In this document: one piece after another, positions 35,188-43,055 of the stretch
Position numbering within the stretch: position 1 is the first letter of the stretch
Layout: each line of letters opens with the position of its first letter
Origin: Burkholderia sp. OK233
GTDB lineage: Bacteria > Pseudomonadota > Gammaproteobacteria > Burkholderiales > Burkholderiaceae
Assembly: GCF_900230185.1 (NCBI RefSeq)
Contig: NZ_OCSR01000001.1
Location: 4,588,001-4,652,000, forward strand
Length of the DNA stretch: 64,000 bases
Reading direction: 5' to 3'
Made by a program: the position numbers and the translations under genes
The notes under the pieces: model-generated
The model's database searches: none
What the model saw: the letters and a program-made list of their open reading frames with translations, nothing else
What the model was told of the DNA's origin: nothing

Positions 35188-36168
35188 ATGACGGTGAGCA
35201 CGGCCGGCACGCCGGAAGGCCAGACTCCGGCAACCCGATCCCCGGCAGCCCGGCGCCCGGAGATCCTCGCGCTCGGCGAGGCGATGATCGAGTTCAACCA
35301 GTCGGCTAAAGATCAGCCGAACTATCTGCAAGGTTTCGGCGGCGATACGTCGAACTTCTGCATTGCGGCAGCACGGCAGGGCGCGAAGACGGGTTTCGTG
35401 TCGGCCGTGGGCAGCGACCATTTCGGGCGTCTGCTGATCGATCTGTGGGAACGCGAGCAGGTTGAGACGTCGCTCGTGCGCGTCGATCCGTACGCACCCA
35501 CCGGCGTCTATTTCGTCTCGCACGGTCCCGCAGGTCACGCGTTCGATTATCTGCGCGCGGGCTCGGCCGCGAGCCGCTACGCGCCGCACGATTTACCGCT
35601 CGATGCGATCGCCGCGGCCAAAGTCATCCACTTGTCCGGCATCAGTCTCGCGATCAGCCTGAGCGCCTGCGACGCAGCGTTGGCGGCGATCGAGCATGCA
35701 CGAGCGAACGGCGTGCGCGTGAGCTTCGACACCAATCTGCGTTTGAAGCTTTGGCCGCTCGCAAGAGCGCGCGCGGTGATGCTCGAAGCCATTCGTCACA
35801 CCGACATTTGCCTGCCGAGCTGGGACGACGTCACCGAACTTACCGGCTTGACCGGCCGCGACGAGATCGTCGACTTTCTGCTGTCGCGCGGCCCGCGTGT
35901 CGTGGCGCTCAAGCTCGGCAAGGAGGGTTCGTATATCGCCACGCCAGATGAGCGGCGCGTCGTGCCGGGTCATGTCGTCAACGCCGTCGATGCAACCGGC
36001 GCGGGGGACTGCTTCGGCGGTGCGTTCATTGCGCGCATCGTAGCGGGTGACGATCCTTTTCAAGCGGCGCGTTATGCGAACGTCGCCGCGGCACTGTCCA
36101 CGCAAGGTTACGGCGCGGTCGCGCCGATCCCTTTGCGGGCGACGGTCGAACACATCCTGGCTGGCTGA
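35188..36168 (+). CDS. PfkB-family carbohydrate kinase (KdgK-like)
   Basis: A 326-residue ribokinase-fold sugar kinase. The N-terminal strand ILALGEAMIEFNQ, the substrate loop GGDTSNFCIAAARQG and the ATP/catalytic motif DATGAGDCFGGAF are present. The sequence most resembles 2-dehydro-3-deoxygluconokinases, which phosphorylate KDG in the Entner-Doudoroff branch; this is by motif likeness only. It lies 4 bp after rimO, with no sugar-acid catabolism genes nearby to confirm the substrate. Confidence 0.85.
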   Translation: MTVSTAGTPEGQTPATRSPAARRPEILALGEAMIEFNQSAKDQPNYLQGFGGDTSNFCIAAARQGAKTGFVSAVGSDHFGRLLIDLWEREQVETSLVRVDPYAPTGVYFVSHGPAGHAFDYLRAGSAASRYAPHDLPLDAIAAAKVIHLSGISLAISLSACDAALAAIEHARANGVRVSFDTNLRLKLWPLARARAVMLEAIRHTDICLPSWDDVTELTGLTGRDEIVDFLLSRGPRVVALKLGKEGSYIATPDERRVVPGHVVNAVDATGAGDCFGGAFIARIVAGDDPFQAARYANVAAALSTQGYGAVAPIPLRATVEHILAG

Positions 36169-36243
36169 CAGTAACGCGCTGCGAGGCGCGCCCCGCAGCC
36201 TGTCAGGATAAGATCATCTTGAGACACTAAACAGGAGCGAGCG

Positions 36244-37428
36244 ATGCAACGGGACGTAGTGGTGGTAAGCGGTGTGCGTACGGCAATCGGCGGTTTTGGC
36301 GGCAGTCTGAAGGATTTTCCGCCGACCGATCTGGGCGCACGCGTCGTGCGTGAAGCGCTGGCGCGCGCGAACGTGTCGGGCGACGAAGTCGGTCACGTGG
36401 TGTTCGGCAACGTCGTGCATACCGAACCGAAAGACATGTATCTGGCCCGCGTGGCCGCGATCAATGGCGGCGTCGCACAACATGCGCCCGCGTTGACCGT
36501 CAACCGCCTGTGCGGCTCGGGCTTGCAGGCCATCATCTCGGCCGCGCAAAGCGTGCTGCTCGGCGACGCCGACATCGCGATCGGCGGCGGCGCGGAAAAC
36601 ATGAGCCGCGCACCGTATTCCATGCCGGCGGCGCGCTTCGGTCAGCGCATGGGCGATGCGCGCCTCGTCGACATGATGGTCGGCGCGCTGAACGACCCGT
36701 TCCAGTCCATCCATATGGGCGTGACCGCCGAGAACGTCGCCCGCAAGTACGACATCTCGCGCGAAACGCAGGATGCGCTCGCGCTCGAATCGCATCGCCG
36801 CGCGGCCAACGCGATTACGAGCGGCTACTTCAAGGACCAGATCCTGCCGATCACGATCCCGTCGAAGAAGGGCGACGTCGTGTTCGATACGGATGAACAC
36901 GCGCGTATGAACGCGACTGCCGAAGACTTCTCCAAGTTGAAGCCGGTGTTCGCGAAGGAAAACGGCACGGTGACGGCCGGCAACGCCTCGGGTATCAACG
37001 ACGCCGCCGCAGCGGTCGTGCTGATGGAGCGCAGCGTCGCCGAAAAGCGCGGGATCAAGCCGCTGGCACGGCTGGTTTCGTACGCGCATGCGGGCGTCGA
37101 TCCGGCCTACATGGGCATCGGCCCGGTGCCGGCGACGCGTAAGGCGCTCGAGCGCGCCGGCCTGACGGTCGCCGATCTCGATGTGATCGAAGCGAACGAA
37201 GCGTTTGCCGCTCAGGCGTGCGCGGTCAGCAAGGAGCTCGGTCTTGATCCGGCCAAGGTCAATCCGAACGGCTCGGGCATTTCACTCGGCCACCCGATCG
37301 GTGCAACCGGCGCACTGATCACCGTCAAGGCGTTGTATGAGCTGCAGCGGGTCGGCGGCCGCTATGCGCTGGTGACGATGTGTATTGGCGGCGGGCAAGG
37401 CATCGCGGCGATCTTCGAACGGATCTGA
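36244..37428 (+). CDS. bktB: Beta-ketothiolase BktB
   Basis: A 394-residue thiolase. The nucleophile is C90 (NRLCGSG), the histidine lies in GISLGHPIGATGA, and the C-terminal cysteine in TMCIGGGQG. Length, C90 and many segments match C. necator BktB as I remember it. That enzyme condenses acetyl-CoA with propionyl-CoA or longer acyl-CoA to make 3-hydroxyvalerate precursors for PHA copolymers. AGGAG precedes the ATG at good spacing. Its location 5 kb from phaB supports a shared role. Confidence 0.9.
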   Translation: MQRDVVVVSGVRTAIGGFGGSLKDFPPTDLGARVVREALARANVSGDEVGHVVFGNVVHTEPKDMYLARVAAINGGVAQHAPALTVNRLCGSGLQAIISAAQSVLLGDADIAIGGGAENMSRAPYSMPAARFGQRMGDARLVDMMVGALNDPFQSIHMGVTAENVARKYDISRETQDALALESHRRAANAITSGYFKDQILPITIPSKKGDVVFDTDEHARMNATAEDFSKLKPVFAKENGTVTAGNASGINDAAAAVVLMERSVAEKRGIKPLARLVSYAHAGVDPAYMGIGPVPATRKALERAGLTVADLDVIEANEAFAAQACAVSKELGLDPAKVNPNGSGISLGHPIGATGALITVKALYELQRVGGRYALVTMCIGGGQGIAAIFERI

Positions 37429-37543
37429 AGCCGGCGGCGGGGCGGCGCAAGGCAACGCGTCGTCTTTCCCCGCCGAACGAAGCCCGGCAGCAAGCGGGTA
37501 GCAAACCAGTATCGAGCCGTATCGGGCAACAAGGAAAGAACGG

Positions 37544-38221
37544 ATGCAGGAATCGAAAGCGATGAAGGGTGCGACGCGTCGGCGCGGTTGGGCAGTCCTC
37601 CAGGGGCGCTTCCTTCGGGGCGTAGTGAGCGCGGCCGCATTGCTGTGTGTCGGCGCCGGGGCTGTGCTACCCGCGCAGGCATGGGCGGAAAGCGATGCGG
37701 TGAAGGAGCTGGCGGCGCCCCCGCCGATTCAGTTGCCGCTCAAGCCGAGCCCCGAATTCGCGAAGTTTCCGCGTTACGCCGGCATGCTGGGCTCGCGGCA
37801 GATCGTGCTGCGGCTCGGCGCGAAAACCGACGATCCGGCCGGTGTGCACGGCGAGTATCAGTACACCGACACCGGCGAGGTGATCCTGATCGCGGGTGAC
37901 CGCGACGGCGATACGCTCGAAGTCGAGGAATCGAACGACGGCACGCATATCACAGGCAACTGGGTGGGCAAGTTTGCCGCCGACGGTTCGGTGGCGGGCG
38001 ACCGGATGAACGTCGACGATTCCGACCCGCAGCCGTTCGATCTGAAACCGCTGGCAGCGGGGCAGGCTGTGCCGGCTGCATCAGCTAGTGCCGGTGGTGC
38101 GGCCGCTAACAAGGCGGCGGTCGCGCCGCAGACGTCCGCCGGCAGCGCAGCAGTGCCCGCCTCGGCGACAGGCGGTGGTCACGCCGTTGGCGGGGTTAGC
38201 AACCTGCAAACCGGCGAATAA
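37544..38221 (+). CDS. Secreted hypothetical protein
   Basis: A 225-residue protein I cannot assign to a named family. A basic N terminus and hydrophobic stretch (AAALLCVGAGAVLPAQAWA) predict a cleavable signal peptide ending AWA-ES. The middle part (about 75-165) has alternating strands (QIVLRLGAKT, GEVILIAGDRDGDTLEVEES, ITGNWVGKF) and could be a small beta domain. The last 60 residues are Ala/Gly/Ser-rich and probably disordered. AAGGA lies 8 nt before the ATG at 37544; a second ATG at 37562 is also possible. The next gene begins 15 bp after its stop. Confidence 0.75.
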   Translation: MQESKAMKGATRRRGWAVLQGRFLRGVVSAAALLCVGAGAVLPAQAWAESDAVKELAAPPPIQLPLKPSPEFAKFPRYAGMLGSRQIVLRLGAKTDDPAGVHGEYQYTDTGEVILIAGDRDGDTLEVEESNDGTHITGNWVGKFAADGSVAGDRMNVDDSDPQPFDLKPLAAGQAVPAASASAGGAAANKAAVAPQTSAGSAAVPASATGGGHAVGGVSNLQTGE

Positions 38222-38236
38222 AGTCTATATACACCC

Positions 38237-39421
38237 ATGACCCAATCCAAACTCAAACGCGGCCTGCAAACCCGCGTCGTGCGTGCCGAAGACCAACTTA
38301 CGCCGGGCTTCGAATCTTTCTCGATGCCGGTGACGCGCGCTTCGACTGTCGTGTTCCCCGATCTCGCGACGATGCGCGCACTCGACTGGAAAAACGACGC
38401 GCAATGGCGCTATGGCCTGCACGCCACGCCGACTTCGCTCGCGCTGGCACAGCGGCTTGCCACCATCGAAGGCGGTAATCACGCGTTGCTACAGCCGTCG
38501 GGTTTGTCGTCGATTTCGAACGTGTATTTCGGCCTCGTGAAGGCCGGCGACGACGTGCTGATTCCCGATAACGTCTACTCGCCGAACCGCGATCACGGCG
38601 ACTGGCTGGCGCGCGATTTCGGCATCACCGCGCGCTACTACGATCCGATGATCGGCGCGGGCATCGCGGACCTGATCCAGCCGAATACACGTTTGATCTG
38701 GCTCGAAGCTCCAGGTTCGGTCACGATGGAAGTGCCCGACGTGCCCGCCATCACGGCGGTGGCGCGCGCGCGCAACGTCGTCACGGCGATCGACAATACC
38801 TGGTCCGCGGGGCTCGGTTTCCTGCCGTTCGACCATGGTGTCGATATCTCGGTGCAGGCGTTGACCAAGTACCAGTCGGGCGGCGGCGACGTGCTGATGG
38901 GCGCGACGATCACTGTCGATCGCGAGTTGCATGTGAAGCTGAAGGCCGCGCGCATGCGCATGGGTATCGGCGTGTCGTCGGACGACTGTTCGCTGATTCT
39001 GCGCAGTCTGCCGAGCATGCGGCTGCGTTTCGAACAGCATGACCGTGCAGCGCTCGGCCTCGCCACCTGGCTGAAGACGCGTCCGGAAATTGCCGCGGTC
39101 CTGCACCCGGCGTTGTCCGACTGTCCGGGGCATAAGTTTTACAAGCGCGACTTTACGGGGGCGGGCGGACTGTTCTCAGTGGTATTCGACGCACGTTACA
39201 GCGCGGCGCAAATCGACACGTTCTGCGAGTCGCTCGAGCTGTTTTCGCTCGGCTGGAGCTGGGGTGGTGCGCACAGTCTCGCAATGCCATACGACGTCGC
39301 CTCGATGCGCACGGAAGGTCAATGGCCGTATCGCGGTACGCTGGTACGGTTCTATATCGGCCTGGAAGAAGAGGCCGATTTGCGCGCGGATATCGAGCAG
39401 TGTCTGGTGGCGCTGGGTTAA
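38237..39421 (+). CDS. metC: Cystathionine beta-lyase
   Basis: A 394-residue PLP enzyme of the Cys/Met metabolism family that splits cystathionine to homocysteine, pyruvate and ammonia. The Schiff-base lysine is K211 in QALTKYQSGGGDVLMGA. Cofactor-contacting YG (59-60) and the DNTWSAG segment are present. The MetC subgroup fits better than MetB because of the SGGGDVLMG and WGGAHSL signatures. It probably forms a unit with the preceding secreted protein gene. A tandem repeat and a terminator follow. Confidence 0.9.
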   Translation: MTQSKLKRGLQTRVVRAEDQLTPGFESFSMPVTRASTVVFPDLATMRALDWKNDAQWRYGLHATPTSLALAQRLATIEGGNHALLQPSGLSSISNVYFGLVKAGDDVLIPDNVYSPNRDHGDWLARDFGITARYYDPMIGAGIADLIQPNTRLIWLEAPGSVTMEVPDVPAITAVARARNVVTAIDNTWSAGLGFLPFDHGVDISVQALTKYQSGGGDVLMGATITVDRELHVKLKAARMRMGIGVSSDDCSLILRSLPSMRLRFEQHDRAALGLATWLKTRPEIAAVLHPALSDCPGHKFYKRDFTGAGGLFSVVFDARYSAAQIDTFCESLELFSLGWSWGGAHSLAMPYDVASMRTEGQWPYRGTLVRFYIGLEEEADLRADIEQCLVALG

Positions 39422-39431
39422 GCGCCTGAGC

Positions 39432-39464
39432 GCTGATTGCTGATTGCTGATTGCTGATTGCTGA
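39432..39464 (+). repeat. 7-bp tandem repeat GCTGATT, 4.7 copies
   Basis: Four perfect GCTGATT units plus GCTGA, beginning 11 bp after the metC stop and ending just before its terminator. The length is likely to vary by slippage. Confidence 0.9.
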
Positions 39465-39472
39465 AGGTTGAG

Positions 39473-39510
39473 AAAGCCCATTGTGACGCGTTCACGATGG
39501 GCTTTTTGTT
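39473..39510 (+). terminator. Rho-independent terminator of metC
   Basis: Arms AAAGCCCAT (39473-39481) and ATGGGCTTT (39497-39505), with an inner GTGA/TCAC pairing, followed by TTGTTTTG. Confidence 0.88.
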
Positions 39511-39534
39511 TTGTCAAGATAGCCAGTCAACCTA

Positions 39535-39552
39535 ACCATTCGGCCGAATGGT
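39535..39552. promoter_or_regulatory. Perfect 18-bp palindrome, possible operator
   Basis: ACCATTCGGCCGAATGGT reads the same on both strands. It sits between the metC terminator and the small membrane gene, about 70 bp before the latter's ATG, where an operator for a dimeric repressor would fit. Confidence 0.55.
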
Positions 39553-39620
39553 CGACACCGGATCTCGACGCTACGATGGTGCGCACTTTACTAACGGTTG
39601 CCGCACTATGATGAGTTCCG

Positions 39621-40054
39621 ATGAATCTATTTTTCTGGATGGTACTGAATCCTGGCGTGCCGATTGTCGGCCCGATCTTTACGCTAGCGCTCGTCGCACC
39701 CACGCACGGCTGGCGCGTCGCGAAGGCGTTGATCGCCGTATCAGTGAAAGACGGCCAACTGTTCTGGTGTGCGATCGGGCTGTGCGCGGCCGCGGTTTAT
39801 GAGGCGGTGACTGCGCTGGAGCGGGGAAGTGGCGTGGTGCCTGTGCTGGATTCTGCATCCTGGCATTCGCCTGTTCGAATATCGTGATGTCGTCTTTGGT
39901 CAAGACACGCCATGATCAGGTGGCCACATGCATTCGCGACGGGCAGAAACGGTTTGCTACGGAGGCCTTGTCGCGTGTGGCCATTGCGATTTCGATTCTT
40001 GCAACATCTCTCGCAGCTACTCTGTTTGCAATCCTACACGTGCACATGATTTAG
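39621..40054 (+). pseudogene. Small membrane protein gene with one-base frameshift
   Basis: The frame from ATG 39621 encodes MNLFFWMVLNPGVPIVGPIF and continues through two hydrophobic segments to about residue 75 (ALERGSGVVPV). It then degenerates and stops at 39885-39887. From about 39845 the frame one base back continues in kind (AGFCILAFACSNIVMSSL, then AIAISILATSLAATLFAILH) to a TAG at 40052-40054. Joined, the product would be about 145 residues with four membrane segments. A one-base deletion near 39820-39850, possibly in the G run at 39823-39826, explains this. No slippery heptamer is seen. Either a recent pseudogene or a sequencing error. No named family is recognised. Confidence 0.7.
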
Positions 40055-40104
40055 ATTTTTTTGATAACGCAGATCTTATACTGATCCCCTTTTAGGAGGC
40101 ACTC

Positions 40105-40236
40105 ATGCATAAACTATTCACGTTTCTGGAATCTGACGAAAACTACGCCCTTGTTCTGAAGTGGAATAGCGTCGTGATCGGAGTCACTGGGATCTCCATG
40201 TTGGGCATGTTCCTGATCGCCCATCTCAACAAATAA
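40105..40236 (+). CDS. 43-residue single-pass membrane protein
   Basis: ATG 40105 to TAA 40236 encodes a protein beginning MHKLFTFLESDENYALVLKW, followed by a hydrophobic segment (VVIGVTGISMLGMFLIAHL) and NK. An excellent AGGAGG ends 4 nt before the ATG, and a TATACT -10-like box lies at 40077-40082. The strong ribosome-binding site and a clear transmembrane helix make it a credible small gene. It starts 51 bp after the frameshifted membrane gene. Function unknown. Confidence 0.65.
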   Translation: MHKLFTFLESDENYALVLKWNSVVIGVTGISMLGMFLIAHLNK

Positions 40237-40286
40237 TTCTCGTACCGGCGCTGGCCGCCATTGCATCGGCCCGCGCAAACCAGGTT

Positions 40287-41126
40287 TCAGAACAAGCGCA
40301 GCAAGCCATCCAGCCCAACGTGGTTGAACGCCACACTGGCTGCTTCGCGCACCACCGGCTTCGCGCGGAACGCTACGGAAAGTCCTGCGGCCGCCATCAT
40401 TTTCAGATCGTTCGAACCATCGCCCATCGCAATCGCGCGGGTCGGTTCGATGCCCAGTTGGGCGCATGTCTCGCGCAACGTGCGTGCTTTCACGTCAGCG
40501 TTGACGATCTCGCCGATTACGTTGCCGGTCAACTTGCCATCCACGATTTCGAGCGTGTTCGCGTGCGTGAAATCGAGGCCGAGCCGGGCTTTCAGTTTTT
40601 CGGTAAAGAACGTGAATCCGCCCGACACCAGCAGCGTTTTCAATCCTGCCGCTTTCGCGCCGGCCAGCATTCGTTCGGCGCCCGGCGAGAGTTGCAGCCG
40701 CTCTTCATAAACGCGTTCGAGCGCGCCGGCGTCGAGCCCCTTGAGCAGTGCCACGCGGCGCGTCAGGCTCTCGTTGAAGTCCTTGATTTCGCCGCGCATC
40801 GACGCTTCGGTGATCGCGGCGACTTCGGCTTTCAACCCGCAGAAGTCAGCGATTTCGTCGATGCATTCGATCGTGATCAGCGTCGAATCCATGTCCATTG
40901 CGACGAGGCCGAAGTCACGCAACTGGCGGCCGGGTTCGACAAACGCGTAGTCCAGTTGATGCGTGCTGCAATAGACCTCGAGGTCGGCGCGCTGCGCAAC
41001 GTTCGCGTCGGCGATGCGAATCGCGTTCGCGTCGATGACAGCGGCGCGCGAGCCGCGCGCGAGCGCGGCGAGCGTTTTGTGGTGGTCGGCAGAAAGGGGC
41101 GCGGTGCTTTGGATGACGAGGTTCAT
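40287..41126 (-). CDS. serB: Phosphoserine phosphatase
   Basis: A 279-residue HAD-superfamily phosphatase that makes L-serine from phosphoserine, the last step of the pathway. The nucleophile motif is DMDST with D78 and D80. VSGGFTFF and GDGSNDLKMM supply the remaining HAD motifs. The N-terminal 70 residues form the ACT-like regulatory part. The ATG at 41126 is used. The frame stays open upstream only because it runs through a 12-bp repeat, giving a nonsense PVCL repeat, which is not real protein. Confidence 0.95.
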   Translation of the reverse strand: MNLVIQSTAPLSADHHKTLAALARGSRAAVIDANAIRIADANVAQRADLEVYCSTHQLDYAFVEPGRQLRDFGLVAMDMDSTLITIECIDEIADFCGLKAEVAAITEASMRGEIKDFNESLTRRVALLKGLDAGALERVYEERLQLSPGAERMLAGAKAAGLKTLLVSGGFTFFTEKLKARLGLDFTHANTLEIVDGKLTGNVIGEIVNADVKARTLRETCAQLGIEPTRAIAMGDGSNDLKMMAAAGLSVAFRAKPVVREAASVAFNHVGLDGLLRLF

Positions 41127-41574
41127 GGACGACGCGTTGACGCGGAAAAGGACAGGCGCGCGACGCGCGCGGAAAATTCCGTCATTGTAACGGTTCGGCG
41201 GCATGCGGCCCTCAGGGCAGTGGACAACGGGCAACTGGTAGCCGGGGGCAGCCAAGCGGGTGGGTGTCGACCGGCCAATAGGCAAACAAACAGGCAAACA
41301 AACAGGCAAACAAACAGGCAAACAAACAGGCAAACAAACGATCCGAGAGGAAATCCATCACCTGGCCCATCGCGTAACCATCCAGGCAGGACGCCAGGCA
41401 ATCCACCGTGCAACGATCAGGCGCCCGCGTCATACTGGCGCTTCGAACGACGCCCCGCAGCCTATCGAACCCGCCAAGCCTACCGCGTCCAAAAGGCGCG
41501 CAGCACACCGCACGTGGCACGCATCGGCAAGGTTTCGGCACCCATGACGAGGCGCACCACCACGGAGACGAACA
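41127..41574. other. Divergent intergenic region serB / cytochrome P450
   Basis: Nearly 450 bp that must contain promoters for serB (minus) and the P450 gene (plus). It holds the 12-bp tandem repeat at 41281-41339. No clear -35/-10 pairs could be assigned. Confidence 0.5.
41281..41339. repeat. 12-bp tandem repeat, 4.9 copies
   Basis: The unit GGCAAACAAACA occurs four times and is followed by 11 bases of a fifth copy, with no mismatches. It lies between the divergent serB and P450 genes, 155 bp from the serB ATG and 236 bp from the P450 ATG. Confidence 0.97.
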
Positions 41575-42831
41575 ATGCCCCCTGCGACAGCCAGCGACGC
41601 ATCCACCCTCGCACGCGATTTCGATTTGCGTCAACTGAGCCCCGCGTTCTACGCCGACCCATACCCGGTCTACCACGCGCTGCGCGCCTATGAACCGGTC
41701 AAACGCATGCCGGACGGCTCGCTGTTTCTGACGCGTTTTCGCGACGTGCAGGCGGTCTACCGCGACCCGAAAACTTTCAGTTCCGACAAGACCGTCGAAT
41801 TCAAACCGAAGTACGGCGACTCGCCGCTCTACGCGCACCACACCACCAGTCTCGTCTTCAACGATCCGCCGCGTCACACGCGGGTGCGCAAACTGATCGC
41901 CGGCGCGCTGACGGCGCGCGCGATCGCGGCCATGGAGCCGGGGCTGATCCGCCTCGTCGATGGTTTGCTCGATGCTGCCGCTGCGCGTGGCCGGATCGAT
42001 CTGATTGGAGAGTTCGCGTCGGCGATTCCGGTCGAAATCATCGGCAATCTGCTGGATGTGCCGCACGCTGAGCGCGAGCCGTTGCGCGACTGGTCGCTGG
42101 CAATCCTCGGCGCGCTGGAGCCGTCGCTGAACGAGGCGCAGCTGGAACGGGGCAACCGCGCGGTCAGCGAGTTTGTCGACTATTTGCGCGATCTGGTGGC
42201 AAGGCGCCGGCGCGAGCCCGGCGATCCGCAGCACGACGTGCTGACGCGCCTGATCCAGGGCGAACAAGGAGAACAGGGCGGCGAGCAGTTGTCGGAAGCG
42301 GAACTGCTGCAAAACTGCATCTTCATCCTGAACGCCGGTCATGAGACCACCACGAATCTGATCGGCAACGGTCTCGTTACGCTCACCGGCTGGCCGGAAC
42401 AGCGCGCCGCGTTGCTGCGCGAGCCGTCGCTGGTCGAGTCGGCGATCGAAGAGTGTTTGCGGTTCGAGAGCTCGAATCAGCTGGGCAACCGGATGGCCAC
42501 TGTCGACACGGAGATCGGCGGCGTCGCGGTGGCACGCGGTACGCCCGTCACGCTGTGCATCGGCGCGGCCAATTGCGACCCCGAGCAGTTCGCGGAACCG
42601 GATCGCTTCGACATCCGCCGCGATCCGAACCGGCATCTGGCGTTCGGCTTCGGCATTCACCAGTGCGCGGGGTTGTCGCTCGCGCGACTCGAGGCGCGTA
42701 TCGCCATCGGACGCTTCGTGCAGCGTTTTCCGGCATATCGACTCGACGGCGAGCCAACGCGCGGCGGACGGGTGCGGTTTCGCGGCTTCGCTGCGGTGCC
42801 GGTCGAACTCGAACCGGCGAGCGGCGGTTGA
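41575..42831 (+). CDS. Cytochrome P450
   Basis: A 418-residue soluble bacterial class I P450. The oxygen-binding I helix has AGHETT (254-259), the K helix ExxR is E293-R296, and the heme loop FGFGIHQCAG carries the thiolate ligand C364. There is no membrane anchor. It needs a ferredoxin and reductase, neither of which is encoded nearby, so they must be supplied elsewhere. Substrate unknown. ATG 41575 is preceded by GGAG at good spacing. The ku gene follows 224 bp downstream; a functional link is not evident. Confidence 0.93.
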   Translation: MPPATASDASTLARDFDLRQLSPAFYADPYPVYHALRAYEPVKRMPDGSLFLTRFRDVQAVYRDPKTFSSDKTVEFKPKYGDSPLYAHHTTSLVFNDPPRHTRVRKLIAGALTARAIAAMEPGLIRLVDGLLDAAAARGRIDLIGEFASAIPVEIIGNLLDVPHAEREPLRDWSLAILGALEPSLNEAQLERGNRAVSEFVDYLRDLVARRRREPGDPQHDVLTRLIQGEQGEQGGEQLSEAELLQNCIFILNAGHETTTNLIGNGLVTLTGWPEQRAALLREPSLVESAIEECLRFESSNQLGNRMATVDTEIGGVAVARGTPVTLCIGAANCDPEQFAEPDRFDIRRDPNRHLAFGFGIHQCAGLSLARLEARIAIGRFVQRFPAYRLDGEPTRGGRVRFRGFAAVPVELEPASGG

Positions 42832-43055
42832 AGATCGGCGCTTGCCGAGCACAGTTGGACGAGCCCACCAGCGCCGTATATTTTGCCGACATGGCGCAAG
42901 ACTTACAGCCCATGCCCGTGGCAACCGGCACGGCGCCACGGCGGCAATAGCGTCCAGACCCGTGGCAGCCACCGCCGTGCCGAGCGAGAGATAGCGCGCA
43001 AAACCGTGGCACGCTTGCTGCTTCATCGAAGGTCTCAGGCCTTGGGGAGCGCACG

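Noticed and set aside
33751..35589. A 612-codon open frame on the minus strand
   Set aside because: It is antisense to rimO and the kinase, both clearly real.
41127..41333. N-terminal extension of SerB encoded by the repeat (PVCL units)
   Set aside because: The family start is at 41126. The extension has no homology-like content and derives from the tandem repeat.
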